The notes: generated by a model from the sequence alone, not told the origin. A stretch of DNA of 64,000 nt from Methanobacterium sp. UBA44 (GCA_002494885.1 DACV01000002.1:310001-374000); one strand, 5' to 3'; shown: positions 32,596 through 41,909, counted from the stretch's first letter. Numbers and translations: made by a program.

Positions 32596-32820
32596 TTATA
32601 CTGTGCAGAAGGTAGCTACTGGTTGAATATCAACAGTTCGTGGATTTCTGCCCATTTCCAGTATAAATTTATTAACACGGTCGATCATGTCTATATAAAC
32701 ATTTTTTAGAATTTTATAGTCTTCGACCATTATATAGATGGGCATTTCTCCATTGAGTTTGTTGTATTCTATTATTTCAGTAACCATGTTTCTGTACTGC
32801 TTAAGGGTTAACCTCTCCAT
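32596..32820 (-). CDS. small protein resembling pseudomurein-binding repeats, 74 aa
   Basis: Two weakly similar halves read like PMB repeats: IIEYNKLNGEMPIYIMV (compare YIxxNGxxPxYV) and NKFILEMGRNPRTVDI. Such repeats anchor proteins to the pseudomurein wall of Methanobacteriales. Here there is no signal peptide and no other domain, so export is not obvious. GGAG precedes the ATG. The assignment is tentative. Confidence 0.5.
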   Translation of the reverse strand: MERLTLKQYRNMVTEIIEYNKLNGEMPIYIMVEDYKILKNVYIDMIDRVNKFILEMGRNPRTVDIQPVATFCTV

Positions 32821-32885
32821 CGAATCTCCTGGGTTTGTTTAAAACTTTAAGATTCATAATATTTAAATGATGTGGGTATTCAACA

Positions 32886-33647
32886 TCATTTTTGAAATAC
32901 CACTTCTGCATCTGGATTAAATGGATTTGTTCTCATTGAAAGGGAAAACATATAAGGATACTTATCCATTAAATGCTCCATGTACTGTAGCCATTCGTTA
33001 ATAATAAGGCTATAAACTCTTTCAACATCCCCTGCAAGGTGTCTGTAATCTGCTTCAGGAAGATCTGATAGATTTTTTCTACTTTCAAGTTCTTCACTTA
33101 GGTGGAAAATAGCCCAGAGAAGATCTGTAAATGTATCATGTTCAAGCAGGTTTGGGTTTTCAAGAAGACGCAGCATAAATTCTCTTTTCTTAACCATAAA
33201 TTCTTTAAGCTCCTGAAGGTAAATTATTGATTCTGGATTATTCTTGCTAATATCCAGCGTAAAATCAAAATTTTTAATGATATCACTTGCATCTAAAAAA
33301 TCTTTTTTATTCCATGAATCGCTTAATATAAGATTTTTCCTTATTTTTTGAATATCAGGGTCAAAATTGGATATCCCGCTAACAACAGAGGTACCTACCT
33401 CACTGAAAAAGGATCCTATGACCATATTAAGCTTCTGCATTAAATTTTTCTTTTCTCTTTCACCTATTGCCCATTCTATAATTAAAACCACGAATAGAAC
33501 TTCTAATGGGATAAATGCCAGTTCAATATCTAAATAGAAAAGAGTATGTTCTAAATCTCCAAAAATTAAATAATTAGCAAAATAAAGTATTGCCGACAGA
33601 GCAATCAATAATAGTCCTAAACGGACACGCCATCCAAGTTTTTTCAT
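32886..33647 (-). CDS. membrane protein of unknown function, 253 aa
   Basis: Two N-terminal membrane segments (LGLLLIALSAILYFANYLI and ELAFIPLEVLFVVLIIEWAI, about residues 9-62) are followed by about 185 soluble, mostly helical residues with WLQYMEHLMDKYPYMFSLSM near the end. The family is not recognised. GGAGAT lies upstream of the ATG. The soluble part probably faces the cytoplasm, judged by the positive REKKN after the second segment. Confidence 0.65.
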   Translation of the reverse strand: MKKLGWRVRLGLLLIALSAILYFANYLIFGDLEHTLFYLDIELAFIPLEVLFVVLIIEWAIGEREKKNLMQKLNMVIGSFFSEVGTSVVSGISNFDPDIQKIRKNLILSDSWNKKDFLDASDIIKNFDFTLDISKNNPESIIYLQELKEFMVKKREFMLRLLENPNLLEHDTFTDLLWAIFHLSEELESRKNLSDLPEADYRHLAGDVERVYSLIINEWLQYMEHLMDKYPYMFSLSMRTNPFNPDAEVVFQK

Positions 33648-33701
33648 TTAATGTATCTCCATGTGTGTTGTATTTTTTTTTATAGTGTAGTGTAATATGT
33701 T

Positions 33702-34262
33702 TCATTTCTTTGCAGTAATAATTGTTATTGGGTTATTTGCAAACATCATAGTGCCCCTGTCAGTAATTTTTCCCTTTGAAATTGATATATTAGCTACATC
33801 GATGGTCATATCAAGTTTTTGCAATGTTCTAATTGCTTCTGAAGGGGTTTCAAGTAGTATAGATGTAATTATTATTCTTCCCTCTTTTTTGAGTTTTTTG
33901 TATCCTTTCTCAATTATTGGAGATAAATCTCCTCCACTTCCCCCAATCATTAAAATATCAATGTTTTCAATTTCTCTGAGGGCTTTGAGGGCATTTTTAT
34001 TTATGAGATTTACTTTTTCAGATAAACCATACTTATTAAGGTTTTTTTCGGTAAGTCGCAGTGCATCAATGTTTTTATCAATTGCATAGACTATTTTTGC
34101 CCTTTTTGCAAATTCTACCGTTAATCCTCCAGTACCACAGCCAATATCCACCACTAAATCCTCTTTGGATACGGCAGATTTGCAGACTACGAGACATCTT
34201 ATCTCTTCTTTTGTAGGTCCTGGAATGCTTTTTTCCCGTATAAAATCATTATCACGAATCAT
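33702..34262 (-). CDS. cbiT: cobalt-precorrin-6B C15-methyltransferase (CbiT)
   Basis: SAM-dependent methyltransferase/decarboxylase of corrin ring synthesis; methanogens need cobamides for methyl transfer. The N-terminal IPGPTKEEIRCLVV is CbiT-specific, VVDIGCGTGGLTVEFAKRA (about residues 38-56) binds SAM, and ILMIGGSGGDL is the second conserved block. Length 186 is standard and it matches MTH146, whose structure was solved, from memory. Confidence 0.93.
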   Translation of the reverse strand: MIRDNDFIREKSIPGPTKEEIRCLVVCKSAVSKEDLVVDIGCGTGGLTVEFAKRAKIVYAIDKNIDALRLTEKNLNKYGLSEKVNLINKNALKALREIENIDILMIGGSGGDLSPIIEKGYKKLKKEGRIIITSILLETPSEAIRTLQKLDMTIDVANISISKGKITDRGTMMFANNPITIITAKK

Positions 34263-34301
34263 TTAAACCATTAAATTATTTTTTTGTTATTAAATTAAAA
34301 A

Positions 34302-34862
34302 TTAAGGATTTTCATCATGCCACCGCCTAAATAGATGGTTATCAATTTCCAGCATATCCAGTATTTTTCCCACAATAAAATTCACCATTTCATCAATATT
34401 TTCTGGTTTATGATAAAATGCAGGCATAGCCGGGAGAATTATCCCACCTTCATTGCTTATTTTAAGCATATTTTCCAGATGAATTGATCTAATTGGGGTT
34501 TCACGCGGTACAATAACCAGTTTTCTTCTTTCCTTTAAAACCACGTCAGCAGCCCGTGTTATCGCATTACTTGCATATCCATTGGCTATAGCTGAAATTG
34601 TTTTCATTGTGGAAGGGACTATTACCATTGAACTGTATCTGAATGAACCGCTATTTATTGAAGCTGTTAAGTCATCTGAACTATAATAAACTGTTGAATA
34701 TTGTTTTAAATCGTCCTCTGTGATTCCAAGTTCATATTCAAGAATTATTTTGGCAGGAGGAGTTATAACCAGTGCTGTTTCTTCGCCCAATTCCTTTAAA
34801 ATTTCAAGAAGCCTTACACCGTAGATTACTCCACTTGCACCTGTAATTGCAACTACAATCAT
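34302..34862 (-). CDS. ubiX: flavin prenyltransferase UbiX family
   Basis: Makes prenylated FMN for UbiD-type decarboxylases. Family blocks: VVAITGASGVIYGVRLLE at the N-terminus (FMN binding), then PSTMKTISAIANGYASNAITRAADVVLKE, RKLVIVPRETP and the end GIILPAMPAFYHKP. ATG 34862 follows an AGTGAT ribosome binding site better than the ATG at 34871. A partner UbiD is not in the window. Confidence 0.92.
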   Translation of the reverse strand: MIVVAITGASGVIYGVRLLEILKELGEETALVITPPAKIILEYELGITEDDLKQYSTVYYSSDDLTASINSGSFRYSSMVIVPSTMKTISAIANGYASNAITRAADVVLKERRKLVIVPRETPIRSIHLENMLKISNEGGIILPAMPAFYHKPENIDEMVNFIVGKILDMLEIDNHLFRRWHDENP

Positions 34863-34893
34863 AATTATCACTTATATTATTATTTTCAGGTTA

Positions 34894-36093
34894 TTACAAC
34901 CAGTCTTTAATGTTTTTTTGCATTGTTAGTTCAATATAACTATCAAACTGGAAATTAGAAGCTTTTTCAGCATATTCCTCAGGAATATAAATTGCTATAT
35001 CAGCATAGTTAAAACGCACAGTTTTAAGAGCGTTTACAAGAGCTGATATTTCGCTTAATTTAACGCATTCATCTCCAACAGATATTAAAGTTCTCATTTC
35101 ATTGAAAAAAGGATATTCGGGAATATCTATAATGGTATATTCTGGAGGTGATCCCAGGTCTTCTGCAATTTCTATCTCAATTTTATTAATCTTGGATTCT
35201 TTGATTTTAAAGACATCCTTTGGTTCTTCCAAATCACTGAGTTTTATAGAATATACACTTTTTAATAAATCTCTATTGTCTAACCTGTTTATTACATCTT
35301 TTACTAAACCTTCTTCAGCCCTGGCAATTGAAATGATATCTGCATCATCATAATGGTAAATCCTTTCTTGATCGATTCTACCAGTTTCAAAAAGCCATTT
35401 CATGCCTCTTCTAAACATAGAATTTATTATTCTTGTGGTGTGGTGCTGATAAACACTGGGATACATCTGATATCTGGCAATAAGTGCAGATTCTGCAGCA
35501 TGAATGCCTTTAGAATCAATAATAATATTATCTTCAAGTTTCATTGAATGTATAAGTCTTTCAGTATCGATAGTACCATAAGCAACACCAGTATAGTAAG
35601 AATCTCTTAGAAGATAATCCATTCTATCAGCATCAAGTTCTCCACTCATTATTTGGCCGAGCCGTCCTTTTCCATTAATTATGTCTATTACTTCTTCAGG
35701 ATCGAACTTTTCAGATATTATATCTTTAATATGGGTTTCTCTAATAATTTTAGAGGTCAAATACTCATGAGTGATATCTAAGGCTCCTTCAGATACATGT
35801 GAAAATGGGCCATGTCCAGTGTCATGTAGAAGTGCACAAATCCTGAGCATTTTTTTCTCATAATCGTTTAATCCAACACTGTCGGCTATCTTTGATGCAT
35901 TATGCATGGTTCCGATGGAATGTTCAAAACGGGAATGATTTGCACCGGGATAAACAAGATTTGTGAATCCAAGCTGCTTCACACGTCTTAATCGTTGAAC
36001 TTGGGGAGTATCAGCTAATTTAATCTCAAAATCATCAAGATATAGGTTTCCATGAACACTATCCCTTATAATTTTCAAAATCAGCCTCTCCAT
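34894..36093 (-). CDS. HD domain phosphohydrolase (dNTPase/SAMHD1-like)
   Basis: A 399-residue HD hydrolase. RDSVHGNLYLDD and RLRRVKQLGFTNLVYPGANHSRFEHSIG start the family fold; the metal motif HDTGHGPFSH is at about residues 91-100, and Asp in ELDADRMDYLLRDSYYTGV completes it. Relatives split dNTPs or ppGpp-like nucleotides; the substrate here is unknown. The true start may be TTG 36078, since GGAGAGG lies between ATG 36093 and this TTG. Confidence 0.88.
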   Translation of the reverse strand: MERLILKIIRDSVHGNLYLDDFEIKLADTPQVQRLRRVKQLGFTNLVYPGANHSRFEHSIGTMHNASKIADSVGLNDYEKKMLRICALLHDTGHGPFSHVSEGALDITHEYLTSKIIRETHIKDIISEKFDPEEVIDIINGKGRLGQIMSGELDADRMDYLLRDSYYTGVAYGTIDTERLIHSMKLEDNIIIDSKGIHAAESALIARYQMYPSVYQHHTTRIINSMFRRGMKWLFETGRIDQERIYHYDDADIISIARAEEGLVKDVINRLDNRDLLKSVYSIKLSDLEEPKDVFKIKESKINKIEIEIAEDLGSPPEYTIIDIPEYPFFNEMRTLISVGDECVKLSEISALVNALKTVRFNYADIAIYIPEEYAEKASNFQFDSYIELTMQKNIKDWL

Positions 36094-36109
36094 ACTTTCT
36101 ATTTATGTT

Positions 36110-36547
36110 TTATCCACCTGACATAATTATATTTTTTCCATTATTAGTGAATTCTTCTTTTTTAAAGTTAAGTTCATATTTAACACGTTCAATTGACTCT
36201 TTTAATGCTTCTCTTGTTTCCTCTCGATGAGATCCGGCTACAACAACTAAAAGAAGAGAATCTCCAGTGTAAAATTCCCCAATATAATGGATCACTGCTA
36301 TCTCTGCCACACCATATTTGTCCTTTACTTCATCAATTATTTCAATGAGCTCATTCTGGGTTTTTTCAATATCTGGTGTGGTCATTACTAATTTATTAAT
36401 GGTTTTATCTTTTTCTAATCCTCTTACTATTCCTTCAAATGAAAATATAGCCCCACATTCATCTATTTTAGGACTTTTTTTAATCTGACCTATTAGATCA
36501 CATAAAGTAATGTTTTCTTCGTCATTTTTTAAGATTCTGACATTCAT
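36110..36547 (-). CDS. moaE: molybdopterin synthase catalytic subunit MoaE family
   Basis: Transfers sulfur to make molybdopterin for the Mo/W-formylmethanofuran and formate dehydrogenases. Family blocks are GAIFSFEGIVRGLEKDK, AEIAVIHYIGEFYTGDSLLLVVVAGSHREE (split across the centre) and the C-terminal FKKEEFTNNG. ATG 36547 has AAGGTGAT upstream; it overlaps the end of nadM by 26 bases, so coupling is likely. The C-terminus ends in MSGG, which is slightly unusual for MoaE. Confidence 0.85.
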   Translation of the reverse strand: MNVRILKNDEENITLCDLIGQIKKSPKIDECGAIFSFEGIVRGLEKDKTINKLVMTTPDIEKTQNELIEIIDEVKDKYGVAEIAVIHYIGEFYTGDSLLLVVVAGSHREETREALKESIERVKYELNFKKEEFTNNGKNIIMSGG

Positions 36548-37097
36548 TAAAATCACCTTGAAAATTTTGTAAAATTAATTCGGATGTTTCTTTTTTAGAA
36601 AGATGTTTAATTCTTGATACGCCTTGAACTTCAGTTATAACATCTATTACAGAATCTGGAACCAGTGATTCCCAATTTTCTTCCCCAAGTATTCTTCTTC
36701 TTACTTCAGTGCCTGAGTAAAATTCACGATTGAATAGAGGAGGTTCTGTAACTTTATATCCTGCTTCAAGGAATAGGCGTTGAACCAGGGGATTTCCTGA
36801 ATAAATATGTTCAAATGGGGGGGTTAACATCTTAACATGCGCTACCCAAATGGAATTACAGGCAACATCCTGAATAGGAATGATATAGTATCTGGATGCA
36901 TGAATGCCATTTTCATTTAAGGCTTTTGTGAGCATCATGACCCGTTCTCCGGCTGTAAAGGGATCTTTTAATGTATGGCTTAACTGCGCACTTCCAATAC
37001 CTATTATTACTTCGTTTACTTCTTTTAGAATGCCTTTGATCACCTGAAGATGTCCTTTATGGACAGGTTGCATTCTACCGATAAGTAATCCCCTCAA
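36522..37097 (-). CDS. nadM: nicotinamide-nucleotide adenylyltransferase (archaeal NadM)
   Basis: Makes NAD from NMN and ATP. RGLLIGRMQPVHKGHLQVI contains the (H/K)xGH nucleotidyltransferase motif (HKGH); SGTEVRRRI near residue 130 is the ISSTxxR-like block. TTG 37097 follows GGTGAT and gives MRGLLIGRMQP, the usual archaeal start; ATG 37109 is four codons upstream. Length is close to the 181 residues of MTH150, with a longer tail. Confidence 0.93.
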   Translation of the reverse strand: MRGLLIGRMQPVHKGHLQVIKGILKEVNEVIIGIGSAQLSHTLKDPFTAGERVMMLTKALNENGIHASRYYIIPIQDVACNSIWVAHVKMLTPPFEHIYSGNPLVQRLFLEAGYKVTEPPLFNREFYSGTEVRRRILGEENWESLVPDSVIDVITEVQGVSRIKHLSKKETSELILQNFQGDFNECQNLKK

Positions 37098-37240
37098 ATT
37101 AATCACCATTTAATCATTTGATCTTTTTGTTTTAATATTTTTGTTTAAAATAAAACTGCATTAATAAAAATTAGGCTGATTCACATATAAATAATTTTAA
37201 AATAAGTTATTTTTATCCAATTTAAAAAAGAAATATAATG

Positions 37241-37259
37241 AATCTGAATTATTCAGATT
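37241..37259 (-). terminator. hairpin downstream of the DUF2795 gene
   Basis: AATCTGAA and TTCAGATT form a perfect 8-bp stem with a TTA loop, about 34 bases after the DUF2795 stop on the minus strand, followed by a T-rich stretch in that direction. Archaeal termination depends mainly on the T-run, so the hairpin may be secondary. Confidence 0.35.
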
Positions 37260-37292
37260 TAAGCAATTATATCATTAATTAAAATATAGAAT

Positions 37293-37487
37293 TTACTTCA
37301 TTTTCCCGATTGCTATACTTATGTCAATTGGAGAATTAAATCCTTTATCAGGTACGTTTTCCAGGATATTTAAAACATCTTCATCAGCATTATTGCTTTC
37401 TGCCTGTTTTAGCAATTGTTGTTTACTTGCAGGAAATTTAATGCCTTTGATATATTTCTCAACCTTTGCAGGGCTTACTTTAACCAT
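37293..37487 (-). CDS. DUF2795 domain protein, 64 aa
   Basis: One DUF2795 unit: VEKYIKGIKFPASKQQLLKQAESNNAD followed by VLNILENVPDKGFNSPIDIS. The fold is a small helical module of unknown function found in archaea and bacteria. The ATG follows a GGTGAA ribosome binding site. Confidence 0.8.
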   Translation of the reverse strand: MVKVSPAKVEKYIKGIKFPASKQQLLKQAESNNADEDVLNILENVPDKGFNSPIDISIAIGKMK

Positions 37488-38004
37488 ATTAATTCACCTC
37501 CATGTCTAAAAATATTATATTGGGATAGATTAATAGTTAAATAGTACCATTGAATTACAGATTAAGGATAAAATCTTGAAAAGCTTCATTAGGTTTTCAT
37601 TAGGAAAATGGTTGAATTTTTGTATTTTAATTTCAACTTTTGAATTTTAGAAAATAAATATTTTACTAATTTTTTAAATAAAAGTATTAAATTTTTAATT
37701 ATAACGTATTCAATTATACATGCTGTTTGGATCATTCAGGATTTCTATTTTGCAAGTAGCAAAGAATAAATACAAATATTAAATATTTCATATAAACTAG
37801 TGATATTTAGGGATGATTTATCCTATAAATGAAATTTAGCTAATATTTAAAGAAAGCACTGTTTAATTAAATTTATTTAAATAAATGATGATTTTGGGAT
37901 TTGGAATAAATATTTTTAAAGGTGAAAAACTATTATAATAATAAAATGGAATCATTATAAATACACTTATTAAACTCAATTTTATTAAATAATGGTGATA
38001 ATCA
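37488..38004. other. 517-base AT-rich intergenic region
   Basis: No ORF, RNA gene or clear repeat. It should hold the promoters of the DUF2795 gene (left) and of the component A2 gene (right). TATA-like runs are many because of the base composition, so none is called. GGTGATAA just before 38005 is the ribosome binding site of component A2. Confidence 0.4.
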
Positions 38005-39708
38005 ATGATAGAAGTTAAAAATTTATCAAAAACCTTTAAAATGGAAAATGGTGAAGTAATTCAAGCTTTGAATGATATAAATCTTAAGGTTAATGAGGGC
38101 GAGATTCTGGGGATAATAGGAATGAGTGGATCTGGAAAAACCACTTTATTAAGAATTCTTAGGGGTGTAGAACCATTTGATGAGGGTCAGATCATTCTTG
38201 ATGATATTGAGGTGAATGCAAATTCAACCGCCTATTATGTTTCCAAACTTAAAAAAGTAACTGCGATCCATCTCCAGAGATCATTCGGTTTATGGGGCGA
38301 AACAGCTTTACAGAATGTAATAAGGAAATTATCAGGGGCGAAATATGGGGATGAATCGCTTCAGGATGTTAATGATGCTAAAGATGAATTTAGTGAAGAA
38401 GCTATGGAACTGCTGAAAGTAGTCGGCCTTGAGCATAAAGCCAATCATTTTGCTCCTGTTTTAAGTGGTGGAGAAAAACAGAGGCTAATAATGGCAAGAC
38501 AGCTTGCAAAAAAGCCCAAAATTCTTTTACTGGATGAACCAGCTACAATGTCCTGTCCAAAAACAAAACAGGAAATTTTTAATGCGATAAAAAATATAAA
38601 CAAGGAGATGGGCGTTACTGTAATTGTAGTATCCCACCTTCCAGAAGTTCACCAGTATCTTGCTGAACGCCTTGTTTTTATGGAAAACGGTAAAATAGTA
38701 GATGAGGGAACCCCTGAGGATATAATACCTGAATTTACTAAAAATATGGAAGAACCTGAGCCTATTAGAGATAATTCGGATGTTGGAGATTCTGTTATAA
38801 AAGTGAGTGATTTATACAGGAAATTTTTCCTTTTAAAAGGAGGAAGCACATTACAGATAGAAGATATCAATTTTGACATTAAAAAAGGAGAAATAGTATC
38901 ATTAATAGGTTCAAGTGGTGCTGGAAAGACAGTTTTACTACGTATGATTGCTGGACTTGATGCTCCGGATTCAGGAAACGTACAGTTTAAATTAAATGGT
39001 GATTGGGTTGATATGCAGGATCTTGGACTTCCCAGAATGAAAGTAAGGCAAAAAATGGGCTTTATGCATCAGGAATTTTCTCTCACACATTATGCTACTG
39101 TTAAAGATCAGTTAGCTTCAAGACTTGGAGTTAAAGGAGAGTATGTAATGGCAGAAGCCAAACAAAAAGCCAGAGAAATGGGAATAAGCGACAAAGTCCT
39201 TGATGTTCTCTATCAGCTTACTGACCTTCCAGAAACAGAAGCTAAAATCAGGTTAGAAAAAATAGGCATTTCATCAGATATACTGGATGTTCTATTCCCA
39301 AGTTTCCCTGATACAGAGGTTAAAAAATATGCAGAACCTGTATTTGAAGCTTTAGATTTACCTATGGAAATTCTGGATAGAAGATCATATGAATTGTCAG
39401 GTGGTCAGAAGGTAAGGGCAACTATAGCACTTGTTTTAACATCAAACCCGGAAATACTCATTCTGGACGAACCTTTTGGAGATCTGGATCCTATAACCTT
39501 AAGAACAGTTTCAAATTCTCTCAAAAGGATAAACAAGAAATTTAACACCACAATTATTATGGTAAGTCATTATGTAGACTTGATTAGAGAAGTTACAACC
39601 AGAGCAATAATGATTGATGATGGAAAGCTTGTTAATGATGGAGATCCTGATAAACTATGTGATCAGTTCATTGAAAATTGTAAAGCTGAATATCTGACCG
39701 GTAAATAG
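38005..39708 (+). CDS. atwA: methyl-coenzyme M reductase system component A2 (AtwA)
   Basis: A protein with two ABC ATPase domains in one chain, needed with ATP to reduce and activate the nickel of F430 in methyl-CoM reductase. Domain 1 has Walker A GMSGSGKTT (about residue 40), signature LSGGEKQR and Walker B ILLLDEPA; domain 2 has GSSGAGKTV (about 302), signature LSGGQKVR and ILILDEPFGD. No membrane domain is present. Length 567 is close to known component A2. It stands alone with a GGTGAT ribosome binding site. Confidence 0.92.
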   Translation: MIEVKNLSKTFKMENGEVIQALNDINLKVNEGEILGIIGMSGSGKTTLLRILRGVEPFDEGQIILDDIEVNANSTAYYVSKLKKVTAIHLQRSFGLWGETALQNVIRKLSGAKYGDESLQDVNDAKDEFSEEAMELLKVVGLEHKANHFAPVLSGGEKQRLIMARQLAKKPKILLLDEPATMSCPKTKQEIFNAIKNINKEMGVTVIVVSHLPEVHQYLAERLVFMENGKIVDEGTPEDIIPEFTKNMEEPEPIRDNSDVGDSVIKVSDLYRKFFLLKGGSTLQIEDINFDIKKGEIVSLIGSSGAGKTVLLRMIAGLDAPDSGNVQFKLNGDWVDMQDLGLPRMKVRQKMGFMHQEFSLTHYATVKDQLASRLGVKGEYVMAEAKQKAREMGISDKVLDVLYQLTDLPETEAKIRLEKIGISSDILDVLFPSFPDTEVKKYAEPVFEALDLPMEILDRRSYELSGGQKVRATIALVLTSNPEILILDEPFGDLDPITLRTVSNSLKRINKKFNTTIIMVSHYVDLIREVTTRAIMIDDGKLVNDGDPDKLCDQFIENCKAEYLTGK

Positions 39709-39850
39709 CTTAAATTATCATATTCAAGGGATATTGATATTTAAACTTAATATTTTTTTGGAAAAAATTAAATCATTGAATTTAGATAATTAAGATAGTG
39801 AAAAAATAATTTAATCAATTTTTAAGGATTAAAATAAAAAGGTGATTAAA

Positions 39851-40405
39851 ATGGTTTTTACAGAAATTAGTGTGGAAAATGCCTATAAAATACTCGCACC
39901 ACGGCCAACTATTATTATAAGCACTGTAAACAAAAAAGGTGAAATTAATGCAGCTCCCTTTTCATTTACAATGCCAGTTTCAATGAATCCTCCATTAATT
40001 TCATTTGCATCTGTTCCAACTCATGATACATATAGAAACATCATGGAAACAGACGAATTTGTTATAAATATTCCTGGTGAAGATATTTTAGAACAATTAT
40101 GGATAACAGGCGGAAAATTTCCATACGGTGTAAATGAGATTGAAAAGGCCAACCTAACTCAAATTGATTCTATAAAAGTTACTCCACCAAAAATTGAAGA
40201 GTGCATGGCAGCTATTGAATGCAGGGTTCACTGGGTAAAGAAAGCAGGAGATCACGATATAATCGTTGGAGAAGTTCTGCATGTGGATATTAAGGAAAAT
40301 ATATTAAAAGATGGACTTTTAGATGTTGAGAAGGTTAAACCAGTTTTACATGTTGGTGGAATGAATTTTGTCGTTGGTGATCACCTTAAGAAGGTGGAGG
40401 AGTGA
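39851..40405 (+). CDS. flavin reductase-like FMN-binding protein
   Basis: A flavoredoxin/flavin reductase-like domain, 184 residues: APRPTIIISTVNKKGEINAAPFSF (split) with TMPVSMNPPLISFASVP, DTYRNIMETDEFVINIP and IEECMAAIECRV are typical. It resembles MTH152, a structurally solved FMN-binding protein, from memory. ATG 39851 follows AAGGTGAT; the GTG at 39842 is inside the ribosome binding site. UspA follows after 3 bases, so the two are one operon. Confidence 0.88.
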   Translation: MVFTEISVENAYKILAPRPTIIISTVNKKGEINAAPFSFTMPVSMNPPLISFASVPTHDTYRNIMETDEFVINIPGEDILEQLWITGGKFPYGVNEIEKANLTQIDSIKVTPPKIEECMAAIECRVHWVKKAGDHDIIVGEVLHVDIKENILKDGLLDVEKVKPVLHVGGMNFVVGDHLKKVEE

Positions 40406-40408
40406 ATA

Positions 40409-40804
40409 ATGTTTAAAATAATCATGGTTCCAACAGATGGTTCTGAATTTGCAGCAAGGGCAGAAGATATAGCTATTTCAATGGCCAGTAAATACAATGC
40501 AAGGATTGTTGGCGTTCATGTAATAGATGAAAAGCTTATCTACCCATATGAGGTTCTTGAAGATGAAGGAAAGGAAATTTTAAAGAATCTCAACTCAAAG
40601 GCAAAAAAAGAGGGCATAATCCCTGATGAAATCCTTGTTTTTGGCGATCCGGCTAAGGATTTAATTACAATATCAAAAAGAATGAATGCAGATATTGTAG
40701 TAGTTGGTACCCATGGAAAGAAGGGGCTGGAAAAGTTATTAATCGGCAGCGTGGCCGAAAATCTTATTAAATCACTTGATGTTCCGGTACTCCTGGTTAA
40801 ATAA
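40409..40804 (+). CDS. universal stress protein UspA family
   Basis: One Usp domain, 131 residues, of the ATP-binding type: VPTDGSEFAARAEDIA at the start and VVVGTHGKKGLEKLLIGSVAENLI near the end, which matches the G-2x-G-9x-G-(S/T) phosphate loop. VPVLLVK closes the fold. It is coupled to the flavin reductase gene with an AGGAG ribosome binding site. Confidence 0.93.
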   Translation: MFKIIMVPTDGSEFAARAEDIAISMASKYNARIVGVHVIDEKLIYPYEVLEDEGKEILKNLNSKAKKEGIIPDEILVFGDPAKDLITISKRMNADIVVVGTHGKKGLEKLLIGSVAENLIKSLDVPVLLVK

Positions 40805-41045
40805 TCTGCATATATTAATATATCGAATTTAGATATCATATATTAAGTTAAAAATGCTCATGTTTGTTTGAGTGTGTCGTTTTTTTTAGTGCTTTAATTT
40901 AAAGGAAATAGTAGTTTATTATTATATGGAGTTTAACATTAAGTCATTTAAATTTACTATAAAAATTCTATTAAACCATAAGCCTGATTTTTGCACAGGA
41001 CCATGGGCATGAGCGAAAAAAAATAATATGACGCGTTTATTATGA
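40805..41045. other. intergenic region after uspA
   Basis: No intact gene. AT-rich with a short T8 run (about 40881-40888) that could end the uspA transcript. Nothing else is seen. Confidence 0.35.
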
Positions 41046-41234
41046 GGAATAAAAGCTTATTTCTCTGATTGGGAAAATTGGGTTGTTCACTGTGTAGTTG
41101 GCGTTATACTACTCCTTTTTTTGTTATCTGCACCATTAGATCCAGTGGTAAGGATTGCTGTTTTATTGTGTGTGGTGGCTTTTAATATAATTAGAATGAA
41201 ATATTTTGATAAGTCTAAAAAAGCCAGTAGATGA
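41046..41234 (+). pseudogene. remnant of a small membrane protein, no start codon
   Basis: The frame is open for 62 codons with a protein-like sequence: FSDWENWVVHC, then a hydrophobic VVGVILLLFLLSAPL and VVRIAVLLCVVAFNII, then a basic tail. No ATG, GTG or TTG starts it; an ATG in another frame at 41042 joins if one base is changed. It is probably a short two-segment membrane protein that has lost its start. It lies in a decayed zone with a glycosylase pseudogene. Confidence 0.4.
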
Positions 41235-41317
41235 TTTTTATGAGATTTAAGAGTTTGCAAAAAAGTTTTTGCTATTCACAATCTTTGATAATCATCAATT
41301 CCAAGAAGTGATAGATC

Positions 41318-41504
41318 TATGAGATTATGGAGTCTGACAAAATTCCTTGAATTTTGTCGTTGAAGGAAATCTTTGATTTCCTGAACCGCATCATAGATTT
41401 GCAGGCGTCAAAACTTCGTTTTTGACTGCAAAAAAAAACTTTGATTTTTTTTGCGACACATAACCTTAAATAATTAAGCTAAAAATTATGAGATTATGGA
41501 GTCT
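41318..41504. repeat. 18-bp direct repeats flanking a hairpin element
   Basis: TATGAGATTATGGAGTCT occurs at 41318-41335 and again at 41487-41504. The second copy is the start of the glycosylase pseudogene; the first has AAGAAGTGAT ten bases before its ATG, like that gene's original ribosome binding site. Between them lies the hairpin element (41336-41486). The arrangement looks like a target duplication produced on insertion. Confidence 0.75.
41336..41486. mobile_element. multi-hairpin element, candidate MITE-like insertion
   Basis: Four hairpins in 151 bases: 41336-41358 (9-bp arms GACAAAATT), 41364-41382 (8-bp arms AGGAAATC, loop TTT), 41407-41426 (arms GTCAAAAC, loop TTC) and 41428-41454 (GCAAAAAAAA arms). 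It begins directly after the left 18-bp direct repeat. No coding capacity. A further GCAAAAA hairpin lies just outside at 41257-41272. A non-autonomous mobile element is the simplest reading; no transposase in the window pairs with it. Confidence 0.5.
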
Positions 41505-41909
41505 TCATCCTAAATATCTCGATGTTAAAGGACTATGTGGTCTTTGGAGAGAGGGCATATGGCAAGAAATGCCCTTTTAGGTATTAGAAAAGGCTATAGG
41601 AACCATCTTCAACTTGAAAGATTTAAAAGAAAGGAAGATCCTGTAGTTTCAATTGATACGTATTTATGTTTATGAAGAGTCAAAAAGAAGGAATTATAAT
41701 TTTAACAGGGAAAGAATTGGAAATAAATTTCAAAATTATAAAATTGAAGTCACAGATGGGCAATTAAATTACAAAATGAAACATCTGAAACGAAAATTGA
41801 AAGAGAGGGATAAAGATACAAAGAGCTAAAAAAAGTTATATTTCCCGAGTTAAACCCTATTTTTAAGCTTGTTAAAGGAGAAATAGAATCATGGGAACGC
41901 CCTTATTAA
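41488..41909 (+). pseudogene. decayed pyrimidine-dimer DNA glycosylase family gene
   Basis: The family is recognisable across three frames: MRLWSLHPKYLDVKGL..GLWREG, then ARNALLGIRKGYRNHLQLERF, then VYEESKRRNYNFNRE and IEVTDGQLNYKMKHL, then FPELNPIFKLVKGEIESWE. At least three frameshifts separate the pieces, so no full product is made. The family (Pyr_excise, T4 endonuclease V-like) removes UV-damaged bases. A hairpin element lies between the gene and its original ribosome binding site, and may have caused its loss. Confidence 0.8.
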
